From: Casuarina equisetifolia
Lineage: Eukaryota; Streptophyta; Magnoliopsida; Fagales; Casuarinaceae
Direction of reading: 5' to 3'
Length of the DNA stretch: 64,000 bases
Assembly (NCBI GenBank): GCA_028551475.1
Contig: CM052355.1
Location: 12,822,129 to 12,886,128 of the forward strand
Below, piece after piece: positions 11,560-22,800 of this stretch; position 1 is the stretch's first letter; each line of letters begins with the position of its first letter. Below the pieces are notes generated by a model. It had not been told where the DNA came from. It saw nothing but the letters and a program-made list of their open reading frames with translations, and searched no databases. Made by a program: the position numbers and the translations under genes.

Positions 11560-12345
11560 TTACCCGAAACAAAAGAGGTGATCATTTATGGATGGATACT
11601 CAGCATGGCCAAATTAGCTCAGAAGGTTTTGTTTTTGATCTGTTTAAAAGTGTTACTGGCTGGTCGCTTTCTGACTAACCAAAAGCATTTTTGCCTTTTA
11701 GTCCAATGGGAAATCATGAAAGCAGCCCATTCCAAACTCATTTTGACCTGCAACTTTAGCACATAGTAGTGAATTTTCTTATAGCGTTTGGGCAGTAATA
11801 TGTTTATGCAGCTAACAGAACAGGAAATGTCAGACAGAGAATTCCGAACTTGGGCTTTTTAGGAGACAACCCATATCCAAATCAGCGTGCATGAATATCC
11901 TAAATTCCAAAGGAATAAAAATCTAAGAACTATATGCTTTTGAGCTGGACCCATTGATCCCCAGTTTGGAAGCTGTCAAAACCAGTTCACACTGCTTGGT
12001 AAATTCTAGGGTTTTACGTGCCATGAAGCTCCCATTATTCAAGCCTTTGCAGCAGCCGAAATCTAGATATGCTTAAAACATGAACAAAAACTCAAAAATT
12101 TATGATTTTGAGCTTGATCCACGGATAAACAGTTCGGAGGCTATCAAGTCCAATTCTCAGGTCCTTGAGAAATTCACGTCGTGCTAGGTCCTGTTTCCTG
12201 GTCTCCTTCACTTCTTTTTGTGCCTTTTGGTTGAGGAGGCAGTGTTCCATTACACAGGCCTTTCTGAGCTCGCTCGGCTTCACTGTTGAATGGGTCCCTC
12301 ACAGGGAAATTTCCACACTGCTGGTGACGACCTTACCTAAGAGGC
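11560..12345 (+). pseudogene. Degenerate duplicate of the ADA2 5' region and first exon
   Basis: This segment aligns by eye, over its whole length and in the same order, with the region just upstream of and including ADA2 exon 1 (about 48090-48840). Shared landmarks include AAACAAAAGAGG, TTTATGCAGC, a repeated CAGTT(T/C)GGAGGCT(G/A)TCAA block and GGAAATTTCCAC. The exon 1 counterpart starts with ATG at 12290 and reads MGPSQGNFHTAGDDLT before a stop. The true exon reads MGRSRGNFHSADEDPTQR. The intron donor is not preserved and no further ADA2 exon follows. It is a truncated copy of the promoter, 5' UTR and exon 1. Confidence 0.8.
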
Positions 12346-13173
12346 GGCTAATGCTCGCATGTGATTAAATACAGAAACAATAGAAAAGTTGAATAAAAGT
12401 GATGGGTACATAAAAGCTTCAGATTGCAATGATAATGTCGTTGACATAAACCCTAAAGGAGTTCACTCCATCAAGTTAACCCATTGCACAGGGACCACTC
12501 ATTGAAGACCTAACTAGCCCATTATTTCCCTTCTTAAGAGGTAACTTTATTTCATTCTTAAAGTTAATTTGTAAAAGAGTCCTAAATATGTTTTAAACAA
12601 TCCAAGAAAACTTATTTATTATTTAATATACTTCATTTAGTCACAAACTCCATATTTGAGACTAATACAAACTCTTAGAAGTTACTAAGTTTGCAGACTT
12701 TATGCAAAATAAATATTGGCTTTTGAAACAACACTTTGATATTATACTAAAAAATTTTATTTAAAACTTTTTTATTAAACACATTTGCTTCAATAATATA
12801 ACTAGTTATTTATTTATTTTTTTAAATCCGAGTGTAATTCCTTGTTTCAAGCCCGAAAATCTTATTGAGAACTCTTGTATTTATCAAACGAAGTTGTCAA
12901 AGATAAACATTGTGAGACAAGTGACCACCTATATATCATAGCAGGTTTCACTTTACCAGAACAACCCAATATCACAAGTCAAAGCAAATCCAAAGTTTCA
13001 GGCATTGCCGACTATGCAGAGAAACGTTCCCCCAAACGTTTGACATTAATTCCAAAGGCGTGGTCTTGCGAAATGGACCACAAGTTCAAACAGCCAGCCC
13101 ATTAGTTTTATTGTTAATGACAACTTTTTTTACAGACATACTTTGAGTTCAAAGCTACAGTAACGATAGTGCA
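12346..13173. other. Intergenic, AT-rich, no gene seen
   Basis: AT-rich sequence with long T and A runs near 12600-12830. One 76-codon open frame starts at 12875 but has no recognisable motif and no conserved composition, so I treat it as chance. Confidence 0.35.
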
Positions 13174-16100
13174 TCAAATGGCAAGAAAATAACCACTGGT
13201 AGGAATTAAATACAAGTGGTTTTTCCTCCTGACAACAACACCGAAGTCTTCAGTCATGTCCAGATCATCTGGTTTCATCCTGTCCAGGAGCTCCCAATCA
13301 AACTAGTATAGTAGTTGAGCAAGAGGAAGTTCAACATTGGCTAAGCCAAATGACAGTCCCGGGCTCATCTGTAGGTATCTAATACGTCTCAAACAAGACT
13401 CAAAACAGGATCTAACATCAATTATAAGTTGATAATGAGTTAAAATAAAATAAACAAAACGAGAAAAACGTACCTGAAGGTGACTACATCTTTATAGAAG
13501 GATCTGAGCTAAGATCTTACCCTCTATTCTTAACTGTGTTAGCCGATGTGAAGCTGGGATCAAAAAATGGAATCAGAATTACACACGGAGGAGCAAAAAT
13601 GGTTGGAACAGCAAGTTCAAAAGGAGACAACATAAAAAAAAGGACTTCTCTTTAACGGATATATAAATAATATCCATGAATAGTAGATCATTATGAAAAT
13701 GACCATTATATCCCTACCACAAACATTGATTCCATATATTAACCCTAATGCACATAATTTAAGCTAGAGGGGGGACTTAGCCGATATATCATAAAACGTG
13801 CTTACTAAATAGTCTGGACACATCACAGTTTTATAAAGTGCACTAAGGCCTACACTAGCTAGCACCATACTCGCAATAAGGTCAAAATCTGTCTAATTAA
13901 CTAAACCAATATTTGTTACATTAATACACCTTCATAAGAGAACTGTTTATGCTCATTGATAAAGCCCACATTATATGAGCTTATAAAAATAAGCTAACAT
14001 CATCCTCCTTCCTGCCCCGAAGGGAAGGTATTCAAATCAAGTCCCTTTGTAATCAATTGAACTTCCAGCAAACCTCTCTGGTAAAAAGTTCTCAACATCA
14101 TGCCAATGTTCAGGATCTCTTCCAATCGCCCATGCGTTCACAAAGACTTTGGTTTTGATGGGCATTTCATACCCATCAATTTTGCACCCCTCCCTGCATT
14201 CTCTTGGAAGTAACAGGGGAAGTGGAGGGTGCAATCTGAGAGTCTCTTTAATTACCAACTTTAAGTAACTTAGATTCTGAAGGTCTTTCTCGTAGATTTC
14301 TTTTCTTCCTAAGAATCATATACTTGTCTTATCTCATTTTGTGCCTTTTCCAGCACTCTGGGGTTTCTCATCATTTCTGACATAGCCCATTCTATTGTGG
14401 TTGCTGAAGTATCGCTTCCACCACCAAACATGTCCTGAAAATAAACGAAAATCTTGGAATAATACTTCATTGACTAGTTTAAAATTTTTTAGAATCACAA
14501 TTTTATTAGTAACTAAAAATTAACATAAAAAATAAAAGAATGAAAATTAAAAAAAAAACTGCAAATCAAAGAATATATGGCACAAAGTTGAAGAGGTTTT
14601 TCTTAAATTACAAAATATTTTCATATTTACATTTTTTAGACCTTCTTATTGTTGTAAAGAGATATATAAAAAATTATGTTAAGTTAATGATAAGGTTGAA
14701 TGATATAACTTATTATGGTCAAGTGGAATTAATAAATATATAAATGTTATATTTATATATTTATATGTAGGAACAAACTTTTTACAACATAAGTGTCATC
14801 TCGATGGTTATTCTTAATTGATTTGTATTGTAATTTTTGTGGATTTTAATTTTAAAATAAGTTACACTTGTTTTCTTAGTGTACTTAGATTGAACAAATT
14901 TGGTTAAAGATCTTTGCATAATAAGGCACTCTTAGAATCATCAATGATTAAAATTCTGAATTATAATAGATGATTATAATAACTAAAAAAATGATTTGGT
15001 TATGAAATTTTTTAAACTTTATTTCTTAACATGTATATATTGTATATGGTTTAAACAAAATCATAGATATTTTCAAAATAAAGTTATTGAAATACTAATT
15101 TTGTTGACTAAAATCAAGAAAGTAAATATAGAAAAATATTTTTATTTAGGAACACTAAATTCTTTCAAGCAAATATTTTATTATGTTATAACTAGAGGAT
15201 TCCAAACTTTATTTTCTCTTAAATGAGCTGTAATATCAGGGTATATTCTTGAGCCTTTGTATTTATTTATTTTTTAATAAATAAATTCACATATTTATCA
15301 AAAAAAAAAAATCTTAACCATCTAGATCTGGACATCACTTTGAAATAGCCATCATTTATCAAGAAACATTTTATAGATTCTCCATCAATAACTAAGATTG
15401 TCGCAGAAATACTGACCAAAATGACGGCCTTGATGTTGTTGGTTGTAAGCGGGACGTCTAGTGTTCCACTTTCCTGAAGGCCCAAAAGAACTTCAACAAG
15501 ATCTTCCTGCTCTACTTTAGCCTCGCTATTTGATGCACTCATCCGTTTCTCCCTATGCTCTTGGATGATGTTCTTCATGATCTTGTCCATCTGCTTATGA
15601 ATCTTCTCTTGCTTGGCTCTGATTCCACTAATCACAGGAATAAACTTTTGTGAAGGGAATACATCAGCCAACTCAAAGCCTCCTGCTAAGGACATTGATT
15701 TCTTGACCAGTGACAAAAATGCATCTTGGTCTTTGCATTTGCTACCGAATGCTGCTCTAGATATAATAGTACTCGCCATTTTCATAATATGTTCACTAAA
15801 ATTGATTGGAGATCCTGAAGATGAGCGGATGGAGGCGATGAGATTACCAACCTCTTCTTCCCGAAGAGAATTGAAGGAATGGACTCTCTTTGCACTTAGG
15901 AGTTCCAGCGTGCAGACTTTTCGCATCTGCCTCCAGTAATCACCATATTGGGAAAAGGCGATGTCTAAGCCACCGTAGGTCGTAATAGAAGGGGAAAGAA
16001 GCAGTGGCCTCTGCGCAAAGGCAAGGTCATGTGTTTTCAGGAACTCTTTGGCCATGCTGGGCGATGATACCACAACCGTAGAGACTTCACCTAGTTGGAG

Positions 16101-16310
16101 GTGCATGAGGGGTCCATATTTCCTCGCCAGTTCTCGGAGAGTACGGTGTGGTAATGAACCTACCAAGTTGTGCGGATTTCCTATAATTGGTAGCTTCCAT
16201 GGTCCCGGGGGGAATTTTTGAGGTTTGGATCTTCTGCATACTTTTAACAGGCATTCCAAAGAGATGAGAAGAAGGAAGGTCGTGATAGCCACGGAAAACT
16301 GGAGCGCCAT
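13174..16310 (-). pseudogene. CYP71D-type cytochrome P450 pseudogene
   Basis: Two exons, 16310-15417 and 14434-13174, share a good phase-0 intron (TTTTG|GTCAGT...TTTTCAG|GACATG). Exon 1 is intact (298 aa): signal anchor near residues 5-22, proline hinge PPGPWKLP, and AVIL at the conserved CYP71 intron site. Exon 2 shows the I-helix [14 protein letters not shown]-helix KETLRLHPP and FLPERF. It is broken in several ways: a 1-base frameshift after IRQVYD, a TGA after SSIDYKGT, a 630-bp solo LTR directly after FGAGRR, and a TAG after LAQLLY. The position of the invariant heme Cys (expected RxCPG) reads Ser, as MSPGLSFG. The C-terminus is otherwise recognisable (DDLDMTEDFGVVVRRK). Intact relatives hydroxylate terpenoids. 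This copy cannot make a working enzyme. I placed the start at MALQFS; the upstream codons in the same frame have no ATG. Confidence 0.92.
13370..13999. mobile_element. Solo LTR (630 bp) inserted in the P450 heme-binding region
   Basis: On the plus strand the element begins TGTAGGTATC and ends AAGCTAACA, so it has TG...CA termini with short TGT/ACA inverted ends. It is flanked by the perfect 5-bp target duplication TCATC at 13365-13369 and 14000-14004. Removing the element and one duplication restores continuous P450 sequence across the heme loop. No internal retrotransposon sequence remains, so this is a solo LTR left by recombination between two LTRs. The perfect duplication and clean ends suggest a fairly young event. 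Confidence 0.92.
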
Positions 16311-16458
16311 TGCAGATGGAAGAGAAATTGGGGACTGTTCTAGAGATTTTTTTCGCTCCAGTTGCAAGGTATTGGCCAATACAAAAATACCACAGTTATT
16401 ACATCCTCAAACAAGGGCATTATAATTAGCAGAAAACCGGCAGAATGATAGTAGTAAT

Positions 16459-16467
16459 TATTTATAG
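16459..16467 (-). promoter_or_regulatory. TATA box of the CYP71D pseudogene
   Basis: On the minus strand this reads TATAAATAA, 149 bases upstream of the P450 start codon. It is a good plant TATA match in the right place. The promoter therefore still looks usable although the coding region is dead. Confidence 0.5.
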
Positions 16468-16499
16468 ACACTAATGTGATGATAGTGGCGTACAACTGA

Positions 16500-18540
16500 T
16501 CAAATTGATTGTCCTAGGTATTGGGCGTAATTAGTATTTGATATGTAATAAAATAGTCAACAGCATAGTCCTTATAAGCTGCCTTTAGCAAAATGGCCCA
16601 ACGTGTCTGTTGACCATTTGCCGCTGTCAGAGAGACAGGCCGGCCTTCAAGTTCGGTCTCTTTCCGATGGGTAGAAGATCCCGCACGTTACCGAAATCTA
16701 AGTAAAATATACTGCTGATAAGATGTAGCTGCTCTTTTTTAATCCGGGAGCGTGATGCTCGCTGCATTAATATATAAACAAGAGCGCGAGAGAAGGGTTG
16801 AATGTATAAACAATTACATGGAGCCACCAACCTTTACCTCTTGGGGTTACGTCCCTTATTTTGATTGTAATTAAATAAGAAAATGAATTATATTAGGGTC
16901 TTATAATATTGAATCTTTTGATCGAAACAAGGCTAAAGCGTATTGCCAACTATCTTGTGATATTTGTGCGTATTGCCAACTATCTTGTGATATTTGTGGG
17001 TTGATTACAAATGTTTTAAATTCTTTTTTGAATCATTTATAACTCATGGTGCTGGCAAACTCTTGAAGATATTGTTGCTAGACTGTTTCATGCTCTTGTG
17101 TTGATTATGTATATCTTGCACCTTGCTAGAAACAATCATTTATGTGCTTAAAACTCCTATTATATGATAGTGAAAAGATCGTGTACAAAAAGGCTTATTG
17201 TTGAATATAATTATCATCATATATAACTCACGATTTTAGTTGGTACCTTGCTATCATCACATGAATTGCATGCTAAACACTATAACTTCATATATCCATG
17301 TATTTGTGAGTTGGATTAAAATCATAACTTGTATAGCTTGAATTATTATATAGACTCATGAATAGCAAGTTGGTATCTTATATGTTTGTATAAATCACTT
17401 TTGGTGAAAATGTAAGCTTACATTAATAAAAATTAGTATATAGAATTATAGGAACATGTCATAATATTACAAAACTTATGAAAGCTAAAAAAAATAAAAG
17501 TTGGAAGTCTTCTAATCTCATTTAAGATGACATGTTTTTTAGATGATTTTATGTTTCGAAATAAAGAAGTTTTCTCTTGAACAATTTTTCTTACTTTTGC
17601 CAGTATGATTAAAATATATATTATTTTGTTTTGAAATCATCTTTATTGTGTTTAGTCCATATATAATAAATGTAAGTTAAAAAAGATATCTTGAGAAAGT
17701 ATGAATAACTTATATTATTTATCAAACATACTTGTGTGATTATTAGTGCAACTGTATTTATTTGATAGACACTTGAAATAAATACAAGTGATTACTTTCC
17801 CTTACATGCTACCAATTAGGACTATATTGAAAAGCCCAATGACTTCCCTTATATGTGCTTTATTGTTCATAAGAAAATTTGCCACACCTTGTTTGTCATC
17901 ACAATTTTTATACCAAAAAGCATCATTCAATAAAAATGAAGATTGTGGGCTAAGAGATTGACTATAATACTATCTATGTCATTTGAAGCTCCCGGATTAG
18001 AGTGATTTGAACCTAATTGCTATATCTTGTTGACACACATAGATTAAACACTTGCTTGAACATTTTTATATAGTCGCGTGATTTGAGAGTAGTGCCTTGA
18101 TTGTAGCTTATAGCTGTATTGATATATACTCACGGTTTGGAAGAAAACAAGTCTTAGATTACCATTGTGTTGTTTGAACAAATTCACATTTCTACACACA
18201 TTGATATATACCCTTTTATGTTTATGTGACTCACACTCATTATACATTAAACATACTTGGTTGGTTGTTGGTGCAACTAGAAAATCATTGCCATACTATT
18301 CCTTGCCGTCCAAAAATCAAGAGAGCGATAGGTGAAAGAATTTGTATATGTTTTGTATTGCTAGATAGTTAGACAAGTGTTGTAATTGATATATTAATAA
18401 AGTGTAGCTTGAGAAGTGGGGATTACATTGAACTCATAATCTTATTGTAAAATCCCTATAGTTGAGACTTGTTTTTCTCTTATTGAAGAGAAAGACACAT
18501 TTGTGATTGAGTGTGGTTCTCCCTCCCTCTCCTCCGCCGC
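16500..18540. other. AT-rich intergenic stretch, probable unclassified retroelement debris
   Basis: No coding sequence recognised on either strand. Similar phrases recur about 520 bases apart (CATACTTG...GTGCAACT near 17727 and 18250), which hints at degraded LTR-type repeats, but I could not define element ends. Confidence 0.3.
16939..16998. repeat. 30-bp perfect tandem duplication
   Basis: The block beginning CGTATTGCCAACTATC and ending TATTTGTG occurs at 16939-16968 and again, identical, at 16969-16998. Confidence 0.95.
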
Positions 18541-18550
18541 CGCCCCGCCG

Positions 18551-18576
18551 CCCCCCCCCCCCCCCCCCCCCCCCCC
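18551..18576. repeat. Poly(C) run of 26 bases within a GCC/CT-rich tract
   Basis: An uninterrupted run of 26 C follows a CCG-rich stretch and precedes CGCGCG and a (CT)n tract. Homopolymers of C this long are rare in plant genomes. It could fold as G-quadruplex on one strand and i-motif on the other, or be a sequencing or assembly artefact. It lies 70 bases before the LEUNIG-like exon fragment. Confidence 0.9.
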
Positions 18577-18644
18577 GCGCGCTCCTCTCTCTCTCTCTTT
18601 CTCTCGTTTAATTTGTACATTGTATATTCATTCAATTGAACCAG

Positions 18645-18966
18645 CTTCTGAATGGCACTCCCCAAGGGCGTGTAAGCGGTGATCCTCTAATGAGACAGAA
18701 CTCTGCCACAGCAAATGTCTTGGCAACAAAGATGTATGAGAAAAGGGTGAGGATTCCACTTCAGAGGGATGCCTTAGATGATGAAGCCATGAAGGTATGA
18801 AGTTTTATGATCGATTCGTAAGTGGTTTGTTCTTGTTTTCCAATCCATGCGGTTGCTTATTTAACATTATTATGCAGCAAAGGTTAGGTGACAATGTGGG
18901 ACAGCGTCTGGATCTAAGTCATGCCTCAATGCTGAGGGCAGCTGCAGCAGTTCGCCAACCTCCTGG
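18645..18966 (+). pseudogene. LEUNIG/LEUNIG_HOMOLOG-like fragment, two exons
   Basis: Two exon-like blocks, 18645-18794 (50 codons) and 18878-18966, are joined by a proper intron (ATGAAG|GTATGA...ATGCAG|CAAAGG) in phase 0. They read LLNGTPQGRVSGDPLMRQNS...ATKMYEKRV...ALDDEAMK and then QRLGDNVGQRLDLSHASML...RQPPG. This matches the middle part of plant LEUNIG-type co-repressors, between the LUFS domain and the WD repeats. Those proteins are about 750-900 aa. Here nothing before or after was found, and the next exon is absent after the GG|GTAATT donor. There are no stops inside, so the fragment may be a recent capture or the remnant of a truncated copy. Confidence 0.75.
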
Positions 18967-19197
18967 GTAATTGTTTTTTAATGATAGGTAATCTGTTTGT
19001 GAATTTAACGAAGTTTCCTCTTGCATAATGGGAAAATAAGCTTGAGACAAATTAGAGGTCATATATGAGGAAACCAAGAAGGTATATTCATCCGTGATCA
19101 CTCTGCTTGTTCGTTACTCTGAGCTTTTCACCATGAAGAGTTTAGAAATCATTAGTGAAATGTTTGGTAGGTTTACCGAAATAAGGGATGTCATCTT

Positions 19198-19425
19198 TCT
19201 TAAAGATCAGACCATGTTATGAACGAGGGATATTTGTCGGATTCGGAGTAAAACTAGTAAAAGAGTATATGCGTCTTAAAGATCAGACCATGTCCTCAAC
19301 AAGGGAGATTTGCTGGCTTTGGAGTAAAACTAGTAAAAGAGTAGATGTGTCTTAAAGATCAGACCATGCCATCTAATACGGAGATTTGTTAGGCTTTGGA
19401 GTAAAACTAGTGAAAGAGTAGAGGT
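19198..19425. repeat. 76-bp tandem repeat, three copies
   Basis: Copies start at 19198, 19274 and 19350, each with TCTTAAAGATCAGACCATG and a later GGAGTAAAACTAGTAAAAGAG. The period is exactly 76 and a few substitutions separate the copies. It lies between the LEUNIG-like fragment and the 3' end of the cyclase gene. Confidence 0.9.
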
Positions 19426-19835
19426 GCCTTAGCCACTTGTAAGTGATGAGCTAAGCTTTAGTTATGCCCTTCTAGGATTGCATCATGTCCGTTGGTTTTC
19501 TATTAAGGGCCATCTTAGATGAAGAGGAAAAGAAGTTTGTGAGGCAAAAGAATCTGTGAGAGCCAAGTGGCACAAACTCATCTTCTTTTTCGTATCGTTA
19601 AAGAAAAAGGAATTCTCCTTTATTTTTTATTATGCTTGATGTGGGTTTTTTTTTTTGTCTGATTTCTCAACAAGAAATTTTCACTTATTCTAGTATTCAG
19701 TGAAACAACAAGGTGTAAGCCTCGACACGGCTATCAAAGAAACAATAAAAGTACATAGTAGTAGGAGAATTAACAAGAAGCTTTCTTTTCCATGCCTCTT
19801 GTGTAGTGTTTGAGTTGCGTAGTCGGCTACTTGAT

Positions 19836-22800
19836 TTAGATTTTTGCAGATGGCAATGGGACATGATTGCAATATTCTGCAAGAGCCCTCAAAGGGAAAG
19901 TATTTCTATATAATGCATAGTGTAACATACAGTTCCTTACGAAAACTCCAGAAATGTCCTGTATGAAAAGGCAATGAATGATTAGAATGCTTTGGAGGTA
20001 AAATTTACTCATAATACACCTTGAGATGTTATTTTCCAACGATTTTTGAATCAGATTCATGTTTCCATTGTGAGTCCACCGCACAGTTCAAGAGGCTAAA
20101 CCTTGTTTCATAATGAAGCTCAAATCTAGGTTTCATGTCATTTTTCCTTGTTATTGGTATTCTATCCATTTCCTTCTTTTAATATGTGGAATTGCTAAGA
20201 CGAGGGGGTACCTGCTGAGGAAAATCACCACCTTCTAGTTGAGAATTAATAATCAGCTTTGCCGCACGATGAATAGGTGTTGGGTCTCGTTCAGCCTATT
20301 ATAAACAATCTAGTATCAGAATATGCTAGAATAACATAGGATAGGATGATGCAAGCCAAATAAAATAAAATAAAAAGAGGTTATATTTTTGAACCATAAA
20401 CTCACTTGTCCAGCATGAATGAGACCAATCATTCCCCATGCAGTATGTACCAAATTTGTTCGGTTTCCTTCAAGAGGTCTGAAATCCTATACGATCAACC
20501 ACAAAGAGTTTTCTTAGAAAAGTGATCCAAAAAAAAGAAAAAAGAAAAAAGAAACGTTATTGATGAAAATTCCTCCCCTAGTTAGAATTTGTGAAACATA
20601 ATGGTGTATGTTATTAGATGATTCTTAAAATATTATAGACAAAGTCTGGGTTCAAAGAGACTGAAAGATGTGGATGTTGTTATAAAACAAAGATAATAAA
20701 GAAAAAAAATAAAGGATTAAGAAGTGCTATGAGAAAGAGAAGCTTTCGGCATATGGCCTAACGCTTCTAGCTTAAGCCAATTTCAAATGTTACCTTGTCT
20801 GTGCATGACAGATAACTCTCTCCCCAGCCACCATTATCTTTTTGTGTTCGGAGTAGAAAGTCAACACCCCTCCTTATAGCTGCACAATTGTTGTAGGTCT
20901 TGCCAATTGCTGTCAACCCTCCAATTGCAAACATTGTACCATAAATGAAGCAAATTCCCCAGTTTCCGTACCTGTGCAAATATTTAGTAATGTGATTGAT
21001 ATCTCTCGTGATTCCATAGAAAGGAGACATTTTCGGAATAATGTCTAATGAACCGGCAGAATAACGTACCAAGAACCATTAGGCATTTGTATGTCTTGAA
21101 AGTACTGAGCAGCTTTTTTAATGAAATTCTCGATCTCTTTCTTCCTGTGCTCAGGATATAACTTTTTAAACAAAACCAGGGCTTGAACTGCTGATACAGT
21201 ACACTCTACATAGTCATGTTCAATTACAATATCCTCAAACATCTCTGTGGGGTTAAGCAACTGAAGGGGGGAAAAAAAAAGCAACATAAATTTAATTATG
21301 CAAGAAAGATTATTAAGGTTAAGCTCAGAAGTAATAAGTTGCTCTAGATATTCACCTAAGAATATCTCAAGGCTACTTTGGAATGTTAAGGTACTTACTT
21401 CCAACCACTTTTGACCTGTTGGTGGTTCCCAGGCAGATATGCCGCCGTTTTTCCCCTATGTTAAGCAATACAAAGAGGTTAGCTAAAGAAGGTTAAAAAA
21501 AAAGAACCAAATAGATATGGAGAATTTCTTTACTTTTAGTTGAATATTTTCAAATTCTTAAAATAACCAAATGCAACCTCATTTAACCACTCATGGAAAT
21601 AGTTGCCAAATTGTGTACTTGCAAAGGCAATTCTAGTAATAATTATTTATCACCTGTAGAGATAACATGACATTCACAGCATCATAAAGCTGCTCAGGTG
21701 CTATTTTCTCATCAACAATTTCAATTGACAGCATGGAGAGAAGGAGGCAACACTGTGAAAGATAGGGCAAATTTAGAGAAAAACACATTAGTTATGGAGA
21801 AGCTACAACAATTTATCCTAGTGAAGTATTTGACCTAAATTTCTTACCTTTAAACATTCTGCAGTACAATCAGAAACTTGCCATCCATGATCTTGATCAG
21901 AGAAAGTCCATGATCCTTTAGATATGTGACGGTACATGCTTTTAAAGTCTCCAGAAGGGTTTCCTTTGACCTTTACAATTTTTTAGGTGAAGTGGGATGT
22001 TATTCTAAATGAATAATATTAGATTTGATGATTGTTATGAAGAGATGGTTTCAAGATGAAATAATACCTGAGATTTCTTTATAAAGTTATATCCTCTCGC
22101 TAGTGTAGGTCCAATTTCGTTGGTGAGATTACTAGCTAGTAAAGCCTGAAGGGCAAAACTAGCGTCCCACTGTTGACTGCCAAAAGTCTACATATAAATG
22201 GCATATATCAAAGTTAATGATAATTTTTTTTTCTTGCAAAGACTTTCAACAGTTATAGCTTGAAGCTAGAAAACAAGAGCTTGTGTTTATGCTAAAATTT
22301 GAATTTGTTATATTTACAAAGCCATCTCCAGAAAGAAACTTATATACAAGAGTTGCTTCATTCATGGCTTCATATGAAATGCTACTCAAATTTTCAATAG
22401 AAAAGAATTTTTTGTGCATAAGCGTGTAGACCTGCATCTTTAGTCCGTCTTCAGCGACCCATAAGAAATCTGGAATTCTTGCAAGATGTTTCTTGAAATA
22501 ATCCCCATTTGGATCTTCAACCCAACAAGCAAGCATGCAAAGGACCTATCGAATGCAAATGACTTTAGAATTAATGTTGTATCCCAAATAGTTGTTCTTT
22601 ATTGCTTCCCTTAATTTCATTATCATGTTACCTTTTCTACAGCTCCAATGGTTATGTATCGACTATTCTCATCTTCATAATGAATGTGCTTCATTGTGAC
22701 TTGAAGAGCCTTCTCTCTAACCGCCTTGTTTAAAGGCCAACGACTGAGCAAAGGCTCAGTCATTATATACAGACCATCCCAAAGTAGATCTTGTAGCAAA

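Noticed and set aside
12092..12283. Minus-strand open frame in the ADA2-like duplicate
   Set aside because: It overlaps DNA whose homology is explained by the ADA2 5' flank, and the counterpart at 48.6 kb is not open.
14996..15226. Plus-strand open frame in the P450 intron
   Set aside because: AT-rich Phe/Tyr/Lys-rich frame without motifs, inside a well-defined intron.
16311..16379. N-terminal extension of the P450 (ANTLQLERKK...)
   Set aside because: It opens with TTG and has no ATG. The membrane anchor starts at MALQFS, at 16310.
19198..19425. CRISPR-like repeat array
   Set aside because: The units are contiguous with no spacers, and the sequence is nuclear plant DNA.
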